A DNA stretch of 46,544 nt from a virus, in IMG/VR virus record IMGVR_UViG_3300020171_000048, positions 1 through 46,544 of that record. The stretch is one strand, 5' to 3'. Positions 36,842 to 45,268 of this stretch are shown here, in pieces. Below the pieces are notes generated by a model that was not told the origin of the DNA, did no database searches, and saw only the letters and a list, made by a program, of their open reading frames with translations. Within the stretch, counting starts at the first letter, position 1. Each line of letters begins with the position of its first letter. The position numbers were made by a program, and so were the translations under genes.

Positions 36842-39649
36842 TTAGTCCCCCGTCTTAGGCTTGGCTTCCCCGTAAATCGAGTAGGCATTGATGACCGCGG
36901 AGTGGTCGAGCTGCTCCCCGGAAATCTTGAACCGCATATACTTGCCGAGCCCGTAATAGCTGTCGAACGGGACGCGCTTGTTCACCGACGTACCCCAGGC
37001 CCCGAGGTCGAGCTCGCCTTCCTCGTACGTCCCGGACTTGTTGGTAGAGAACCCGACCGTGACCAGCGTACCCGTGCTGAAATTCGCATCAAGCCAGAAC
37101 TCCTTGAAGACCTTCTCGCCTACGGCCCAGTCCTGACCGTTGGGCGCAAACATGAAATCCTTCGTCACCCAATGCCAGGCGATCGGATCCCCATCATAAT
37201 TATACACGCCTTCCTGCATCAATTTCCACACCTTTCCGCTGAGCGCATCCCCAGCGTAGAGCGTCCCGTCGAAGGTGTCGAGCGATGAGATGGCCGGCCC
37301 GACAAGCGTGGTCCATTTGCCGTTGCGCTGGTAGACCAGGCACTTGTCGTTGGAGACCGAGTCCTCGGAGAAGGCCCCGCACAGGAAGTACCTGCGGCCA
37401 TAGCTCGCGCTCGTAGCCGGGAAAACCGAGCCCTCGGACCAGTTCCAAACGACCCGGTCGGTCCTGGCGGCTTGGCTCCCGCTGTCGATGTTGAACAGCT
37501 CGCGCCACTGGATGTAGGCACCTGTCGAGCAGGTAACGGTCGCGTTGGCCGGCTGGGCCACCCAGGCTGGCGCGGCGGCTTCGGCCAAGAATATGGAGTT
37601 CGAGCTCCTGACCCAGTACGATTGGGGTTGCCCTCCGCCGTCGGTGTCCGCCACCGAGAACGTCCCCCACGTTGTGACCTCAGTCCCGGCGTAGGCAACT
37701 TCGGAATAGTAATATGCAGTCGTTGCGGCGACAAGGGACACGTTCGCCGCGGCCGGGCTGAAGGAGGATATCGTCGTCGAGAATGAGGAACTGTATTGCC
37801 AAAACCGGGATTGCTCGACAATCCTGGCTCCGTTGTTGATATCGGCCCACGCGGACCACCCTCCGTAGGCCGATGTCGCCGACCTGATCTGGAAATCAAG
37901 ATCCGTCCCGAATGGGATGGAGCTCGACACCGTGAACGGCCCCCCTATCGGAGTCGAGAGTCCGGTGTCGAAGATGGCGGAGACGTAAGTGCCTGTATCG
38001 AGGTAGAAGGGTTCTGGGAAATCTATTCTCATTCCATACACGGTATCGCCTGATCCAGCGTAACAACCTCCTGTAGCAGGACAATCAGTAATGAATGGAA
38101 TCTTATTCACTTTCGGGAAAGCGACACTAGTCATCGATGAGCTGCGTCCTTGATATGTATCTAACTGGGTTATACGTAGTTGAAAATTCGCCGCAGTCTG
38201 AGTGCTTGTATCAAATGATGCTGTTTGACAAGTCTGCTTACATGCAGAATTCATCATATATAAAGTAGTACCGTTGGATGCATCTAATACAGCTATATTG
38301 ATGGTTGTGTCGGCGCCGGCCGAATGGCATATTACTGCATATGCCCCGAGCCCTGACCATCCGGATTCACATCGAGGAGTGGGATCAGTCCATTGTCTAG
38401 AACGCCATTGGAAAGACCCGCCTCCTGGGTAAGAATTGAACACACTCCAGTTCAGTGTATTCTCATCCAGCTCGGTTTCTTCTTCATAAGCCTCGAATCC
38501 GCTGTTCTCGAATACGACTCCCAAAGTCAGCTCCCCCGTGGTTCGCGTGCTGGTACGGAACATTGTCCCGGCCGCGAAGTCCATGCTTGACGTATCGACC
38601 CCGGTCCACGATGACGGAACGACGGACCCCGGGAAAAGGGTGGCGCTCGTCGTCGCGCCCGGACCCGCCGCATCGAACACCCCGAAGGAGAACTGCGCGG
38701 CCGAATCCACCGTCCACGAATCGAGGTTCCGCTGCCCCTGGCGCATGGCAAGCGCCACGTCGTCGATCTCCTCAGTGAGGAGCTGCGGCGGCCCCTTACC
38801 CGGCCAGCCGTAGACCCCGTTCTTGGCCAGCCACATGAGCACGCCTTCGTGCATCTGGACGGACCGATCATCAGCGCAACCGACCGTCGGGCTCAGGACC
38901 TCCTTGCGCCAGGTGATGTTGGTATTGCCCTTGATGATGTGGCTGCTGTTGTCCTTGCCGACGTACATCCCGAACGGGGTCAGCTTCATGCACTGGATGT
39001 CGTCGCCATCGTCCTTCTGGAAGTCGAAGGCGTCGGGGGCGTCGGCATTGACATCCTCACCGTCAGCCTGGAGGGTCCAGAAGGCGGCGCCGGCGTAGCT
39101 CGAGACACGCACCCTGGACCCGGACTCAAGCGGGATGTTGCCGCACCAGATGCGTTCCTTAGAGAACTCGACCAGGCTGCAAGCCGGGGACCCAGCCAGG
39201 GTGGAGGAGCTTGTCGCCGTGACCTCGATGATCGGGCTCAAGCCCCCGTCGGCGATGTAGAACCGCCCAAAGGCCGGGACCATGTCGATGCTGGACGTCG
39301 AATTGACGGTGGCGATGACGACCATCTCGGTCCCGAAGTCGGTCCGGTAGACGCTGGTGGTCGAGTGGATGAGCAGGTACCTGTCGTTTGAGGTCTCGCC
39401 GTAATGGCCCAGGGTCGAGACCACGCCGGAGGGCAGCTCGGTCGAGCGCGTGATGCCAGGGAAGACCTCCAACCTGAACCTGTCCGTCAGGACGTTCTGC
39501 ATGTCCTGGGCGTCAACGTCGGGGATCCTGGCCGAATCAGCGTTGGTGTGCAGGCCGCCCCAGTTCTGAACGGTGAAGCCTACCTCACCCGTGCGATTCT
39601 GGGCGGAAGCCGGGATGGCCAGCAGGACGAGTAGTGCGAGCCGGAGCAT
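36842..39649 (-). CDS. Nozzle-like virion protein with a signal peptide (935 aa)
   Basis: Placed directly after the adaptor, where T7-like phages keep the tail nozzle. The start of the mature chain (N-W-G-G-L-H-T-N-A-D-S-A-R-I-P-D, then D-M-Q-N-V-L and F-P-G-I-T-R) matches the G-G-x-N/D-x-P-x-N-V-x-P-G opening of such proteins. Unusually it begins M-L-R-L-A-L-L-V-L-L-A-I-P-A-S-A-Q-N, a complete Sec signal peptide. Residues about 390-540 are cysteine-rich and coded by noticeably AT-richer DNA (38030-38500), like an inserted domain. ATG 39649 overlaps the adaptor stop (TGATG). Confidence 0.6.
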   Translation of the reverse strand: MLRLALLVLLAIPASAQNRTGEVGFTVQNWGGLHTNADSARIPDVDAQDMQNVLTDRFRLEVFPGITRSTELPSGVVSTLGHYGETSNDRYLLIHSTTSVYRTDFGTEMVVIATVNSTSSIDMVPAFGRFYIADGGLSPIIEVTATSSSTLAGSPACSLVEFSKERIWCGNIPLESGSRVRVSSYAGAAFWTLQADGEDVNADAPDAFDFQKDDGDDIQCMKLTPFGMYVGKDNSSHIIKGNTNITWRKEVLSPTVGCADDRSVQMHEGVLMWLAKNGVYGWPGKGPPQLLTEEIDDVALAMRQGQRNLDSWTVDSAAQFSFGVFDAAGPGATTSATLFPGSVVPSSWTGVDTSSMDFAAGTMFRTSTRTTGELTLGVVFENSGFEAYEEETELDENTLNWSVFNSYPGGGSFQWRSRQWTDPTPRCESGWSGLGAYAVICHSAGADTTINIAVLDASNGTTLYMMNSACKQTCQTASFDTSTQTAANFQLRITQLDTYQGRSSSMTSVAFPKVNKIPFITDCPATGGCYAGSGDTVYGMRIDFPEPFYLDTGTYVSAIFDTGLSTPIGGPFTVSSSIPFGTDLDFQIRSATSAYGGWSAWADINNGARIVEQSRFWQYSSSFSTTISSFSPAAANVSLVAATTAYYYSEVAYAGTEVTTWGTFSVADTDGGGQPQSYWVRSSNSIFLAEAAAPAWVAQPANATVTCSTGAYIQWRELFNIDSGSQAARTDRVVWNWSEGSVFPATSASYGRRYFLCGAFSEDSVSNDKCLVYQRNGKWTTLVGPAISSLDTFDGTLYAGDALSGKVWKLMQEGVYNYDGDPIAWHWVTKDFMFAPNGQDWAVGEKVFKEFWLDANFSTGTLVTVGFSTNKSGTYEEGELDLGAWGTSVNKRVPFDSYYGLGKYMRFKISGEQLDHSAVINAYSIYGEAKPKTGD

Positions 39650-40368
39650 CAGGCAACTCCTGTCCCGCTACCGCGACGCCTCCTGACAAAGCGGATGTAG
39701 TCCGGCGGGGGGGCCTTGGGCTCGAGGTCGGCTTGCGAGTCCTCCTCGCCCTTGAGGGCGACGAGGTCGCGTTGCGCCACCTGGAGCTCAGGATAGGACC
39801 TGTTATCGTTGGCCATCCGGTACGCGTCCGATCGCAGGAACTTGCAGATGATGTCCTGCATCTCCTCGGGGAAGTAGGCGATCTCGGTCGCCCAGTCGGC
39901 CGTGGTCAGCTTGACGAACCGCTTCTTCGACCAGCCGATGACAGTCGAGGACGTGGATGGCGGATCGAAGAACCTGACCTTGAGGTTCATCGAGGCGTCC
40001 CGCCCGAGATGGATGTAGCCCCTGAGCGAGCCCGTGGTAGCGGGATCAGGGTACTTCAACCACTGTAGGTACTGCCGCCGGGAGTACCTGGGCAGGTAGC
40101 CGCTCTGGCCGCTCACCTGCATCTCGTAGAGCTCGCCGGTCGTGGCCGGGAAGGTCTTCTCGTAATCGGTGGAGGAGACCGTGAGGCTCACCGGGTCGAG
40201 TTGCCACTCCCAGTCATGGAAGCGCCAGATCTCGAATAGCCTGAGGCTCAGGCGGGTCAGCAGGGAGAGCGCGGCCTTATCGGTGTAGTTCCCGACGGTG
40301 CCGATGCGGGCGTCTTCCTTGACGAGATCGACTACATCTGCCGGTGTCAAGTCACCCTCCACCGGCAC
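39649..40368 (-). CDS. Adaptor / head-tail connector protein (239 aa)
   Basis: All-helical start (L-T-P-A-D-V-V-D-L-V-K-E-D-A-R-I), a tryptophan-containing middle (I-W-R-F-H-D-W-E-W-Q), and an end with Y-F-P-E-E-M-Q-D-I-I-C-K-F-L-R-S-D-A-Y-R-M-A-N-D. This is a pattern I associate with gp11-like tail-tube A/adaptor proteins that bind under the portal. Position before the nozzle-like gene agrees. The fold is inferred from pattern and order. Confidence 0.6.
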   Translation of the reverse strand: MPVEGDLTPADVVDLVKEDARIGTVGNYTDKAALSLLTRLSLRLFEIWRFHDWEWQLDPVSLTVSSTDYEKTFPATTGELYEMQVSGQSGYLPRYSRRQYLQWLKYPDPATTGSLRGYIHLGRDASMNLKVRFFDPPSTSSTVIGWSKKRFVKLTTADWATEIAYFPEEMQDIICKFLRSDAYRMANDNRSYPELQVAQRDLVALKGEEDSQADLEPKAPPPDYIRFVRRRRGSGTGVA

Positions 40369-40392
40369 CGTCGGAACGACGGCGCCGCGACT

Positions 40393-40857
40393 TTAGAATG
40401 CCTTCTTTCCGGCCGGACCCTTCGCGGGCTCAGGCTCGGCAGATTCCTTCGACTTCGGCGCGGGTAGGGCTGGGCCGCTCCTGGGAGCTTCGGTCGTGGG
40501 GGCCACGCGCTTGACCGCGGGCTTCATAACGACCTTGTCGCCCTTGTCCTCGACGAGCTTGTCGCGCACGGAGGCGACGGCTGCGAGCTCCTCGTCCGAG
40601 CAGACCTCCTGGTAGTGCTCGTCCGCCTTGTCACGCTCTTGCAGGAGCACGATGAGCGCGGCGTCCTTCTTCTTGTCCAGCTTGATCTCCCCGCCGAACG
40701 GGCCGGGATGGAAATTGGCGAACTCGGGCCGCTCGGGCCGGCCGTTGGCCATGAAGCCATGCCCACCGACCTGGACCTGGAGCCCCGGGTACCTTACGCT
40801 GACGAACAGCGCCACCTTATCGAAATCGACGTAGCCCTTGCCTTCTTTCTCGTCCAT
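40393..40857 (-). CDS. Hypothetical virion protein with disordered tail (154 aa)
   Basis: The N-terminal 60 residues look beta-rich (V-A-L-F-V-S-V-R-Y-P-G-L-Q-V-Q-V, F-A-N-F-H-P-G-P-F-G-G-E-I). A charged helix and a proline-, alanine- and lysine-rich tail follow. It is immediately adjacent to the endonuclease VII stop. Possibly a capsid or neck accessory protein; no family known. Confidence 0.6.
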   Translation of the reverse strand: MDEKEGKGYVDFDKVALFVSVRYPGLQVQVGGHGFMANGRPERPEFANFHPGPFGGEIKLDKKKDAALIVLLQERDKADEHYQEVCSDEELAAVASVRDKLVEDKGDKVVMKPAVKRVAPTTEAPRSGPALPAPKSKESAEPEPAKGPAGKKAF

Positions 40858-41523
40858 TTATGCACCTCTCGTTCCTTCAAGATAACGAATCGCAGATGTC
40901 ATGAGTTCCACGTCGTCCCTGAACTGCCCAAGCCCCCAGTTGCACATGTTGCATAGGAGGCCACGAATCCTTCCAGTCGAGTGATCGTGGTCTACGCAGA
41001 ATCTCCCGTTCTGCCCACCCGGGTCGGTCGTGCCGCAAATCGCACACCCCCCGCCTTGGACCGAAAGTATCTCGTCGTACTGCCCGACTGTCATCCCATG
41101 CCTGTACAGGGTTCGGCGTACCCTGTTTTCTTCCCCGTATCTTTTTGATTCGAGTGAGGAGCATGACTTGCACATTGTCATGATCCCGCTATGCCTCCGA
41201 TTTGCTTTGTAGAATTCCGATTTATGCTTACGCGTTCCGCACCTATTGCAATTCCTGAAACCGTTTTCGTCAAGGGCCGGCTTTCCCGGCCAAGTCATGC
41301 CCTTATATACCCACGGTCTCTTCATCTCCCTGATGGTAGGGATTCCCCTTGACCTCCTCAGCGCATCCATCCTGGCGGACGCATCGGCATTAGTGCATGA
41401 CTTGCACGGTACCCGATGCTTCCTGAAATCGGACTTTGGCTTAGTCTCGCCACACCGTGGACATGTGGAATAGGGGACGGAGACAGTTTCCGCAATGCCT
41501 GTCTCCGTCCCCTCATCTGCCAC
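40858..41523 (-). CDS. Recombination endonuclease VII family protein (221 aa)
   Basis: Endonuclease VII (T4 gp49 family) is a His-Me/HNH-fold nuclease cutting branched DNA. The C-terminal core has Y-D-E-I-L-S-V-Q-G-G-G-C-A-I-C-G, then F-C-V-D-H-D-H-S-T-G-R-I-R-G-L-L-C-N-M-C-N, the metal site plus four zinc cysteines. Two C-P-R-C / C-x-x-C zinc modules precede it (near residues 21-45 and 90-125). The proposed start is GTG 41523; any later ATG would lose the first zinc module. A perfect palindrome lies inside its first codons. Between two capsid-side genes it looks like a homing-type insertion. Confidence 0.8.
   Translation of the reverse strand: MADEGTETGIAETVSVPYSTCPRCGETKPKSDFRKHRVPCKSCTNADASARMDALRRSRGIPTIREMKRPWVYKGMTWPGKPALDENGFRNCNRCGTRKHKSEFYKANRRHSGIMTMCKSCSSLESKRYGEENRVRRTLYRHGMTVGQYDEILSVQGGGCAICGTTDPGGQNGRFCVDHDHSTGRIRGLLCNMCNWGLGQFRDDVELMTSAIRYLEGTRGA
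41472..41513. repeat. Perfect 15-bp inverted repeat at start of endonuclease VII gene
   Basis: AGGGGACGGAGACAG (41472-41486) and its complement (41499-41513) flank 12 bases. It falls 21 bases past the stop of the capsid-neighbour gene and within the first codons of the endonuclease gene. It could be a terminator, but no T-run follows. Its sequence resembles chromosomal REP-type palindromes, suggesting it arrived with the nuclease gene. Confidence 0.7.
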
Positions 41524-41533
41524 TAGTCGAATC

Positions 41534-42403
41534 CTACTTCTCGTACCAAAGACATTCGGCGAAGTTCGAAGCTGCCTGGACGCCCGTGATCTGCCCGAGC
41601 CCGACGCCGATAACGACGTGCTCGTCCTTGCCGAACTCGAGGAACCCGCTGTCATCGAGGACGTCGATCGGGATCTGCTTGTCGGTATCGTCAGCCGTGA
41701 CGGCCCGCCAGACCTCGGTCGTGTCGTTGCGCGTGACGCCATCGGACGAGCCCTCGTACTTGCGCAGCTTGCCGTAGACCCTGACCGTGTCGGCGATGTT
41801 CGCGTTGACGGTGCAGGTTTTGAGCATGACCCTCCGGCCCGAGTTCGGGGTGATGCCGACTCTGATGTCGTAGACGCCCGTGTTCCCGGTCGGGGTCGTG
41901 GCCTCGCTCTCGTCGCTGAACTTGAAGTTCGCGCCGCCGCTGGCCTTGAGGTTGTTGGTCCCCGTGGTAGCGGTCTGGTCCCTGAGCCTGATGGTACCGT
42001 CGTCACGCTTGGCGCCCAGGAGCGAGCAGTTGTAGTCGTCAAGCGCGTCGATGACGTCGCACAACTCGCCCATGGTGTCGTAGGCCGCGGAGAACAGCGT
42101 GTAGCTGCTCGCGGAGGCTCCGAAGTTGCTGGAGTCCGCGGTCCCGGCCGGAGCGTAGGCCGTGATGACGGTGGTCGTGATGGTGACGACGCACTCGGTC
42201 GAGCTCCCGACGTAGGTCAGGTTGAGAGCCAGCGAATCCACGCTGGCGACCCGGTACCCGACCCTGAGCTTGGCCGCTTCGGCCGTCTCCATGTCCCTGA
42301 GGCTTTCGGCCTGCGCCATCCTGGGCGCGACCGAAGTCAGAACTGCGAACGTCAGGGCCACCCCGAGGAGGGTTGCCCAGCCCTGCTTGATTTTGCTGGT
42401 CAT
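41534..42403 (-). CDS. Exported protein next to major capsid gene (289 aa)
   Basis: Starts with a basic, hydrophobic signal peptide (G-W-A-T-L-L-G-V-A-L-T-F-A-V-L, cleavage after A-Q-A near residue 32). The mature part is S-, T-, V- and G-rich with five cysteines. The position right after the capsid gene is where phages keep decoration or head-completion proteins, but an export signal on such a protein is unusual. ATG 42403 is preceded by AGAGA-type purines. No family recognised. Confidence 0.6.
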   Translation of the reverse strand: MTSKIKQGWATLLGVALTFAVLTSVAPRMAQAESLRDMETAEAAKLRVGYRVASVDSLALNLTYVGSSTECVVTITTTVITAYAPAGTADSSNFGASASSYTLFSAAYDTMGELCDVIDALDDYNCSLLGAKRDDGTIRLRDQTATTGTNNLKASGGANFKFSDESEATTPTGNTGVYDIRVGITPNSGRRVMLKTCTVNANIADTVRVYGKLRKYEGSSDGVTRNDTTEVWRAVTADDTDKQIPIDVLDDSGFLEFGKDEHVVIGVGLGQITGVQAASNFAECLWYEK

Positions 42404-42428
42404 TTCTCTATCTTTCTCCCCCCGGGCG

Positions 42429-43589
42429 CTATCCGGTTATGCCGGTCATCTTGCCGTGGGTTTCTTCCAGACCGACCTGGAGCCCCATCTCGGTCAAGTA
42501 CTCGTCCTTCCGGCTGTCCTTGTCGTTCGCTTGGATGTTCTGCTTGCGAACGCTGATCCGGCCTTCCATGTGCCGGATGCGGATGTTGGAGATGTCCACG
42601 CCGATCGAGGTACCGGCCAGACCATCGAAGTCGGTCAGGTCGTCGTTCTCGAACAGCTTGTGGTTCGCCAGCATGGCCACGCCGAAGGGCGAGATATACT
42701 GGTTGATGGACATTCCGTATTTCTTCATCATCACGTCGGACACCTGGAGCCTGTCCTTGGCGAATCCGCTGATCGCCTGGGTCACGATGGGCGCGTTGAG
42801 CAGGATCTTCTCGTTGCCGTACCGGAACAGCCTGCGCAGGAAGGCATCGAAGGCCGGCTCGGTGAGCCCTCCGCCGATGTTGACCACCGTGGTCGAGATC
42901 CAGTTCTTGATGCCCCTGGACGCCCGCCTGGGCTCGGTGCTGCTGGTGTCCTCGTAGCGCTGGCCCTCGAGGTTCATCCGCTCGATCTTGGTCAGATGCG
43001 TCCAGAGCATCTCGGCCGCTTCGACCTCGAAGTCCATCCCGGCGTACGTCCGGGAGAGCTTCGCGGTGTTGGAGAGCTCGAACGGGTCCCTGATGATGCC
43101 GACGTAGTTGTACTTCGGCGCCTTCTGGGTCGAGAGCACATCGCGGGAAGTGTCGCCTTCCTCGCTCGCGCTGCCGATGATCTTGAGCTTGCTGCCGTTG
43201 GTCGCCGCGGCCGCGGAGACCTCGCCCCAAGCCCTGGTCGCTGTGACGGTCGTGGTCGAGGGCGTCGCGGTGACGAGGATCTGCTCGCCGGTTTCCATGA
43301 CGAGGAGGATATCCCCGGCACGGAAATACTTGTAGTTTGTGGCCGTGAAGGTCGCGTCATCGGCGCCGTAGGCGGCCCCGAACACGTCCTGGACGGGAAG
43401 GTGTTCCTTCTCGAACCACTCGAACTTCGGGCGCTGGCAGGATTCCTTGCGGAGCTTGCCTCCCAGCACGGTGAGTGGGCCCGCGTTCGGGTCCACCTTG
43501 AGGAGCGCAGGGAAGACGTCCCTGTCGTTTGCCGTCTCTGTGCGCTGAGTCGTGCTCAGGCGCATCCCTTGAACCATGGTCGGTGCCAT
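42429..43589 (-). CDS. Major capsid protein, SU10-type (386 aa)
   Basis: HK97-fold shell protein. The central region (F-E-L-S-N-T-A-K-L-S-R-T-Y-A-G; a helix E-M-L-W-T-H-L-T-K-I-E-R; R-R-A-S-R-G-I-K-N-W-I-S near 225) and the later M-M-K-K-Y-G-M-S-I-N-Q-Y and G-R-I-S-V-R-K-Q pattern match SU10-type capsid proteins. The length is typical. The scaffold gene lies just upstream and both share the promoter at 44752-44781. ATG 43589. Confidence 0.85.
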   Translation of the reverse strand: MAPTMVQGMRLSTTQRTETANDRDVFPALLKVDPNAGPLTVLGGKLRKESCQRPKFEWFEKEHLPVQDVFGAAYGADDATFTATNYKYFRAGDILLVMETGEQILVTATPSTTTVTATRAWGEVSAAAATNGSKLKIIGSASEEGDTSRDVLSTQKAPKYNYVGIIRDPFELSNTAKLSRTYAGMDFEVEAAEMLWTHLTKIERMNLEGQRYEDTSSTEPRRASRGIKNWISTTVVNIGGGLTEPAFDAFLRRLFRYGNEKILLNAPIVTQAISGFAKDRLQVSDVMMKKYGMSINQYISPFGVAMLANHKLFENDDLTDFDGLAGTSIGVDISNIRIRHMEGRISVRKQNIQANDKDSRKDEYLTEMGLQVGLEETHGKMTGITG

Positions 43590-43613
43590 TTGTCAGCCCT
43601 CCTTGAGAGTTCC

Positions 43614-44687
43614 CTACAATATAGAGAAGGAGCGGTTCGATTTCTTGAAACCATCGACGAGCCTGTCGTTGTATGCCTCGTCGCTGTTCGGATCGACCGT
43701 TCCCTTCCCTGCCGTTCCGGGCTGTTTTGCGCCGCCGCCGGCTTCGCCCGCCGTGCCTGCCCCCACGGCCGCCGCTTTCGTCTTTGCGATGGCCGCCACC
43801 TGCGAGGCGCGAGACCGTTCCCTGGCCTGCGCGTCCCGCTTCAAAGCCCTTCGCCCATACGCCGCCCAGTACGCTACGACGGGAGTCTGCTTGTGGCCCT
43901 TGATGCCGGGAGCGTAGTCCGCAATCGACATGACATCGTCGATGAGGTCCACGTAATCCGGGAATAGCAACTCCCCGGATTTCTCATCCTTCATCTCAGG
44001 CATGCCGAGCGAGAGGTCCCGAACGTACGTCTCGGTTTCCGCTCGCTCCTTGTCCTCGTTCGCTTTGCGCGTCTCGCGGGACATCTTCGCGTTGGCCAGG
44101 AGGTTCTTGCGTTCCTGCTGGCGCTGGAGGTACCTGGTGGCTTTGACGTTCCCCATGGCTTCCAGCTCCTCGTCGGACAGTTCCTTCTCGTTCGGTCCGG
44201 CGGCGACGGTGTCCTTGAGCTCTGTGATCTCCGCGCGCATGTCGTTGACCAGCTTCTCGGTCGCGGTGGACTGGTTCTTCAGTTCCGTGGCGAGACGCTT
44301 GCCTTCGGCGGACGAGTACCCGTAGCGCGTTTGTAGTTGCGTGTGCGCTTCCTCGAGCTTCTCGGGGGACTCGTACTCACCGGCCCACTTCTTCGGGGTC
44401 GCAGTCCCGGTGGTCGCGGCCGCGTCAGCCGCGGTCGCTTCATCTCCGGTCTTTGCTTCGACGACAGCGGCCGCGCCTTCTGCTTCAGCGGCCGCCGCGC
44501 CCTCTGTGACTTCCGTCTCCGTGGTTCCGGCCCCAGGCTTTGGTTCAGCCGTAGCGCCGTTCGCAAGGGTGTCTTCCGGCGTGTCGTTTCCTGGCAATGC
44601 CGACCCCGCAAAGGGTGCGATATCACCGGACGCCTGCGCCGTCGCCGTCCCTGCTCCCGCCACTCCAGCCTTCTCCTCGCCTGGCAT
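43614..44687 (-). CDS. Scaffold-type protein (357 aa)
   Basis: Acidic, alanine-, threonine- and glutamate-rich N-terminal 130 residues, then coiled-coil-like helices (K-R-L-A-T-E-L-K-N-Q-S-T-A-T-E-K-L; L-Q-R-Q-Q-E-R-K-N-L). The small basic C-terminal end (R-L-V-D-G-F-K-K-S-N-R-S) probably contacts the capsid protein. This is the layout of phage scaffolds that shape the prohead and then leave. ATG 44687 follows GGAG by six bases; upstream in-frame ATG 44729 overlaps the leader hairpins. Confidence 0.75.
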   Translation of the reverse strand: MPGEEKAGVAGAGTATAQASGDIAPFAGSALPGNDTPEDTLANGATAEPKPGAGTTETEVTEGAAAAEAEGAAAVVEAKTGDEATAADAAATTGTATPKKWAGEYESPEKLEEAHTQLQTRYGYSSAEGKRLATELKNQSTATEKLVNDMRAEITELKDTVAAGPNEKELSDEELEAMGNVKATRYLQRQQERKNLLANAKMSRETRKANEDKERAETETYVRDLSLGMPEMKDEKSGELLFPDYVDLIDDVMSIADYAPGIKGHKQTPVVAYWAAYGRRALKRDAQARERSRASQVAAIAKTKAAAVGAGTAGEAGGGAKQPGTAGKGTVDPNSDEAYNDRLVDGFKKSNRSFSIL

Positions 44688-44703
44688 TTTGTTCTCCGTA
44701 CTA

Positions 44704-44743
44704 CCCGGTGTTCCGGGGACCTCTCTCAAGGGGCTGTTGCCCC
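44704..44743 (-). promoter_or_regulatory. Two tandem leader hairpins with identical AACA loops
   Basis: On the minus strand GGGGC-AACA-GCCCC (44743-44730) and CCCGG-AACA-CCGGG (44717-44704) are 12 bases apart in the scaffold/capsid leader. The first would begin at about the transcript 5' end, a position known to protect mRNA in other systems. Confidence 0.5.
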
Positions 44744-44751
44744 GATGCGAA

Positions 44752-44781
44752 ATGATAACCGCTTCGTGGGTGGTCTGTCAA
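44752..44781 (-). promoter_or_regulatory. Capsid-operon promoter (TTGACA-18-TATCAT)
   Basis: A perfect -35 box (44781-44776), an 18-base spacer and TATCAT (44757-44752, 5/6). It lies across the end of the interrupted membrane gene and about 65 bases before the scaffold ATG. Start near 44745. Confidence 0.75.
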
Positions 44782-44933
44782 GGCTTTTGTCTCGGCTGCT
44801 TGCTAAACTCCCACAGGAAGCGGAGAAATTTGTAGGTAACGTACACCACCGGGCAGAATGCCGCCACCAGTATCGCCACCACGATAAACAGGTCGGCCTA
44901 GTTCGCTTGGTAGAGGAATGTCTCTGGTCTCAT
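44778..44933 (-). pseudogene. Membrane-peptide gene with in-frame amber codon at position 12
   Basis: ATG 44933 overlaps the lipoprotein stop (ATGA). The frame reads M-R-P-E-T-F-L-Y-Q-A-N, then TAG (44900-44898), then 39 further codons encoding A-D-L-F-I-V-V-A-I-L-V-A-A-F-C-P-V-V-Y-V and a basic end, stopping at TGA 44780-44778. Coding quality is the same on both sides of the TAG, and no new start follows it. It is either a nonsense mutant (one base from CAG), a read-through gene or a sequencing error. Other genes here end in TAG, so general amber reassignment is unlikely. Confidence 0.65.
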
Positions 44934-45268
44934 GGCCTGACGTGGACCTTGTCACATTCCAGATTCGACTTGCCGGTGAGATGGCAAATCTCATGGAAAA
45001 GGCAGGTCAGATGCTCCCATGACGCCCAGATGGTCCGGCGCTTCTTGTCGGCACAACAGGCGATCCGGCCGACCGGCTCGCCGCGGTCGGTCAGCCTGGC
45101 GCCCCGCTTCTTGCAATGGCGGTCCACCCGGTCCTGCTCGGCGATGATGACCCTGAAGTCCATGCCCTCGTACCTGATGCGCTGGGTGTTGGTGAAGGCG
45201 GTCGCCCGGCACCCGGCCATGAGAATCGCGGCCGCGGCCAGCAGGACATAGAATGATGGGTTTTCCAT
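44930..45268 (-). CDS. Lipoprotein with H-E-x-x-H motif (112 aa)
   Basis: The signal peptide ends in the lipobox L-M-A-G-C (cysteine near residue 20), so the mature protein is lipid-anchored. The C-terminal part has C-L-F-H-E-I-C-H-L-T-G, an H-E-x-x-H zinc-protease-like site, near residues 90-100. Five further cysteines are present. Phages often carry small lipoproteins with an H-E-x-x-H-C end, function unknown; cleavage activity is not shown. TAATG overlap with the fibre gene upstream. Confidence 0.7.
   Translation of the reverse strand: MENPSFYVLLAAAAILMAGCRATAFTNTQRIRYEGMDFRVIIAEQDRVDRHCKKRGARLTDRGEPVGRIACCADKKRRTIWASWEHLTCLFHEICHLTGKSNLECDKVHVRP

Noticed and set aside
40858-42042. Endonuclease VII read as a 394-codon protein
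   Set aside because: Everything upstream of GTG 41523 is a serine/threonine/arginine-rich shadow of the exported capsid-neighbour gene.
44803-44994. 63-codon minus frame overlapping the lipoprotein end and amber gene
   Set aside because: Its protein is a P/G/R-rich shadow in another phase, whereas the amber-interrupted frame has an ATGA-coupled start and a clear membrane segment.
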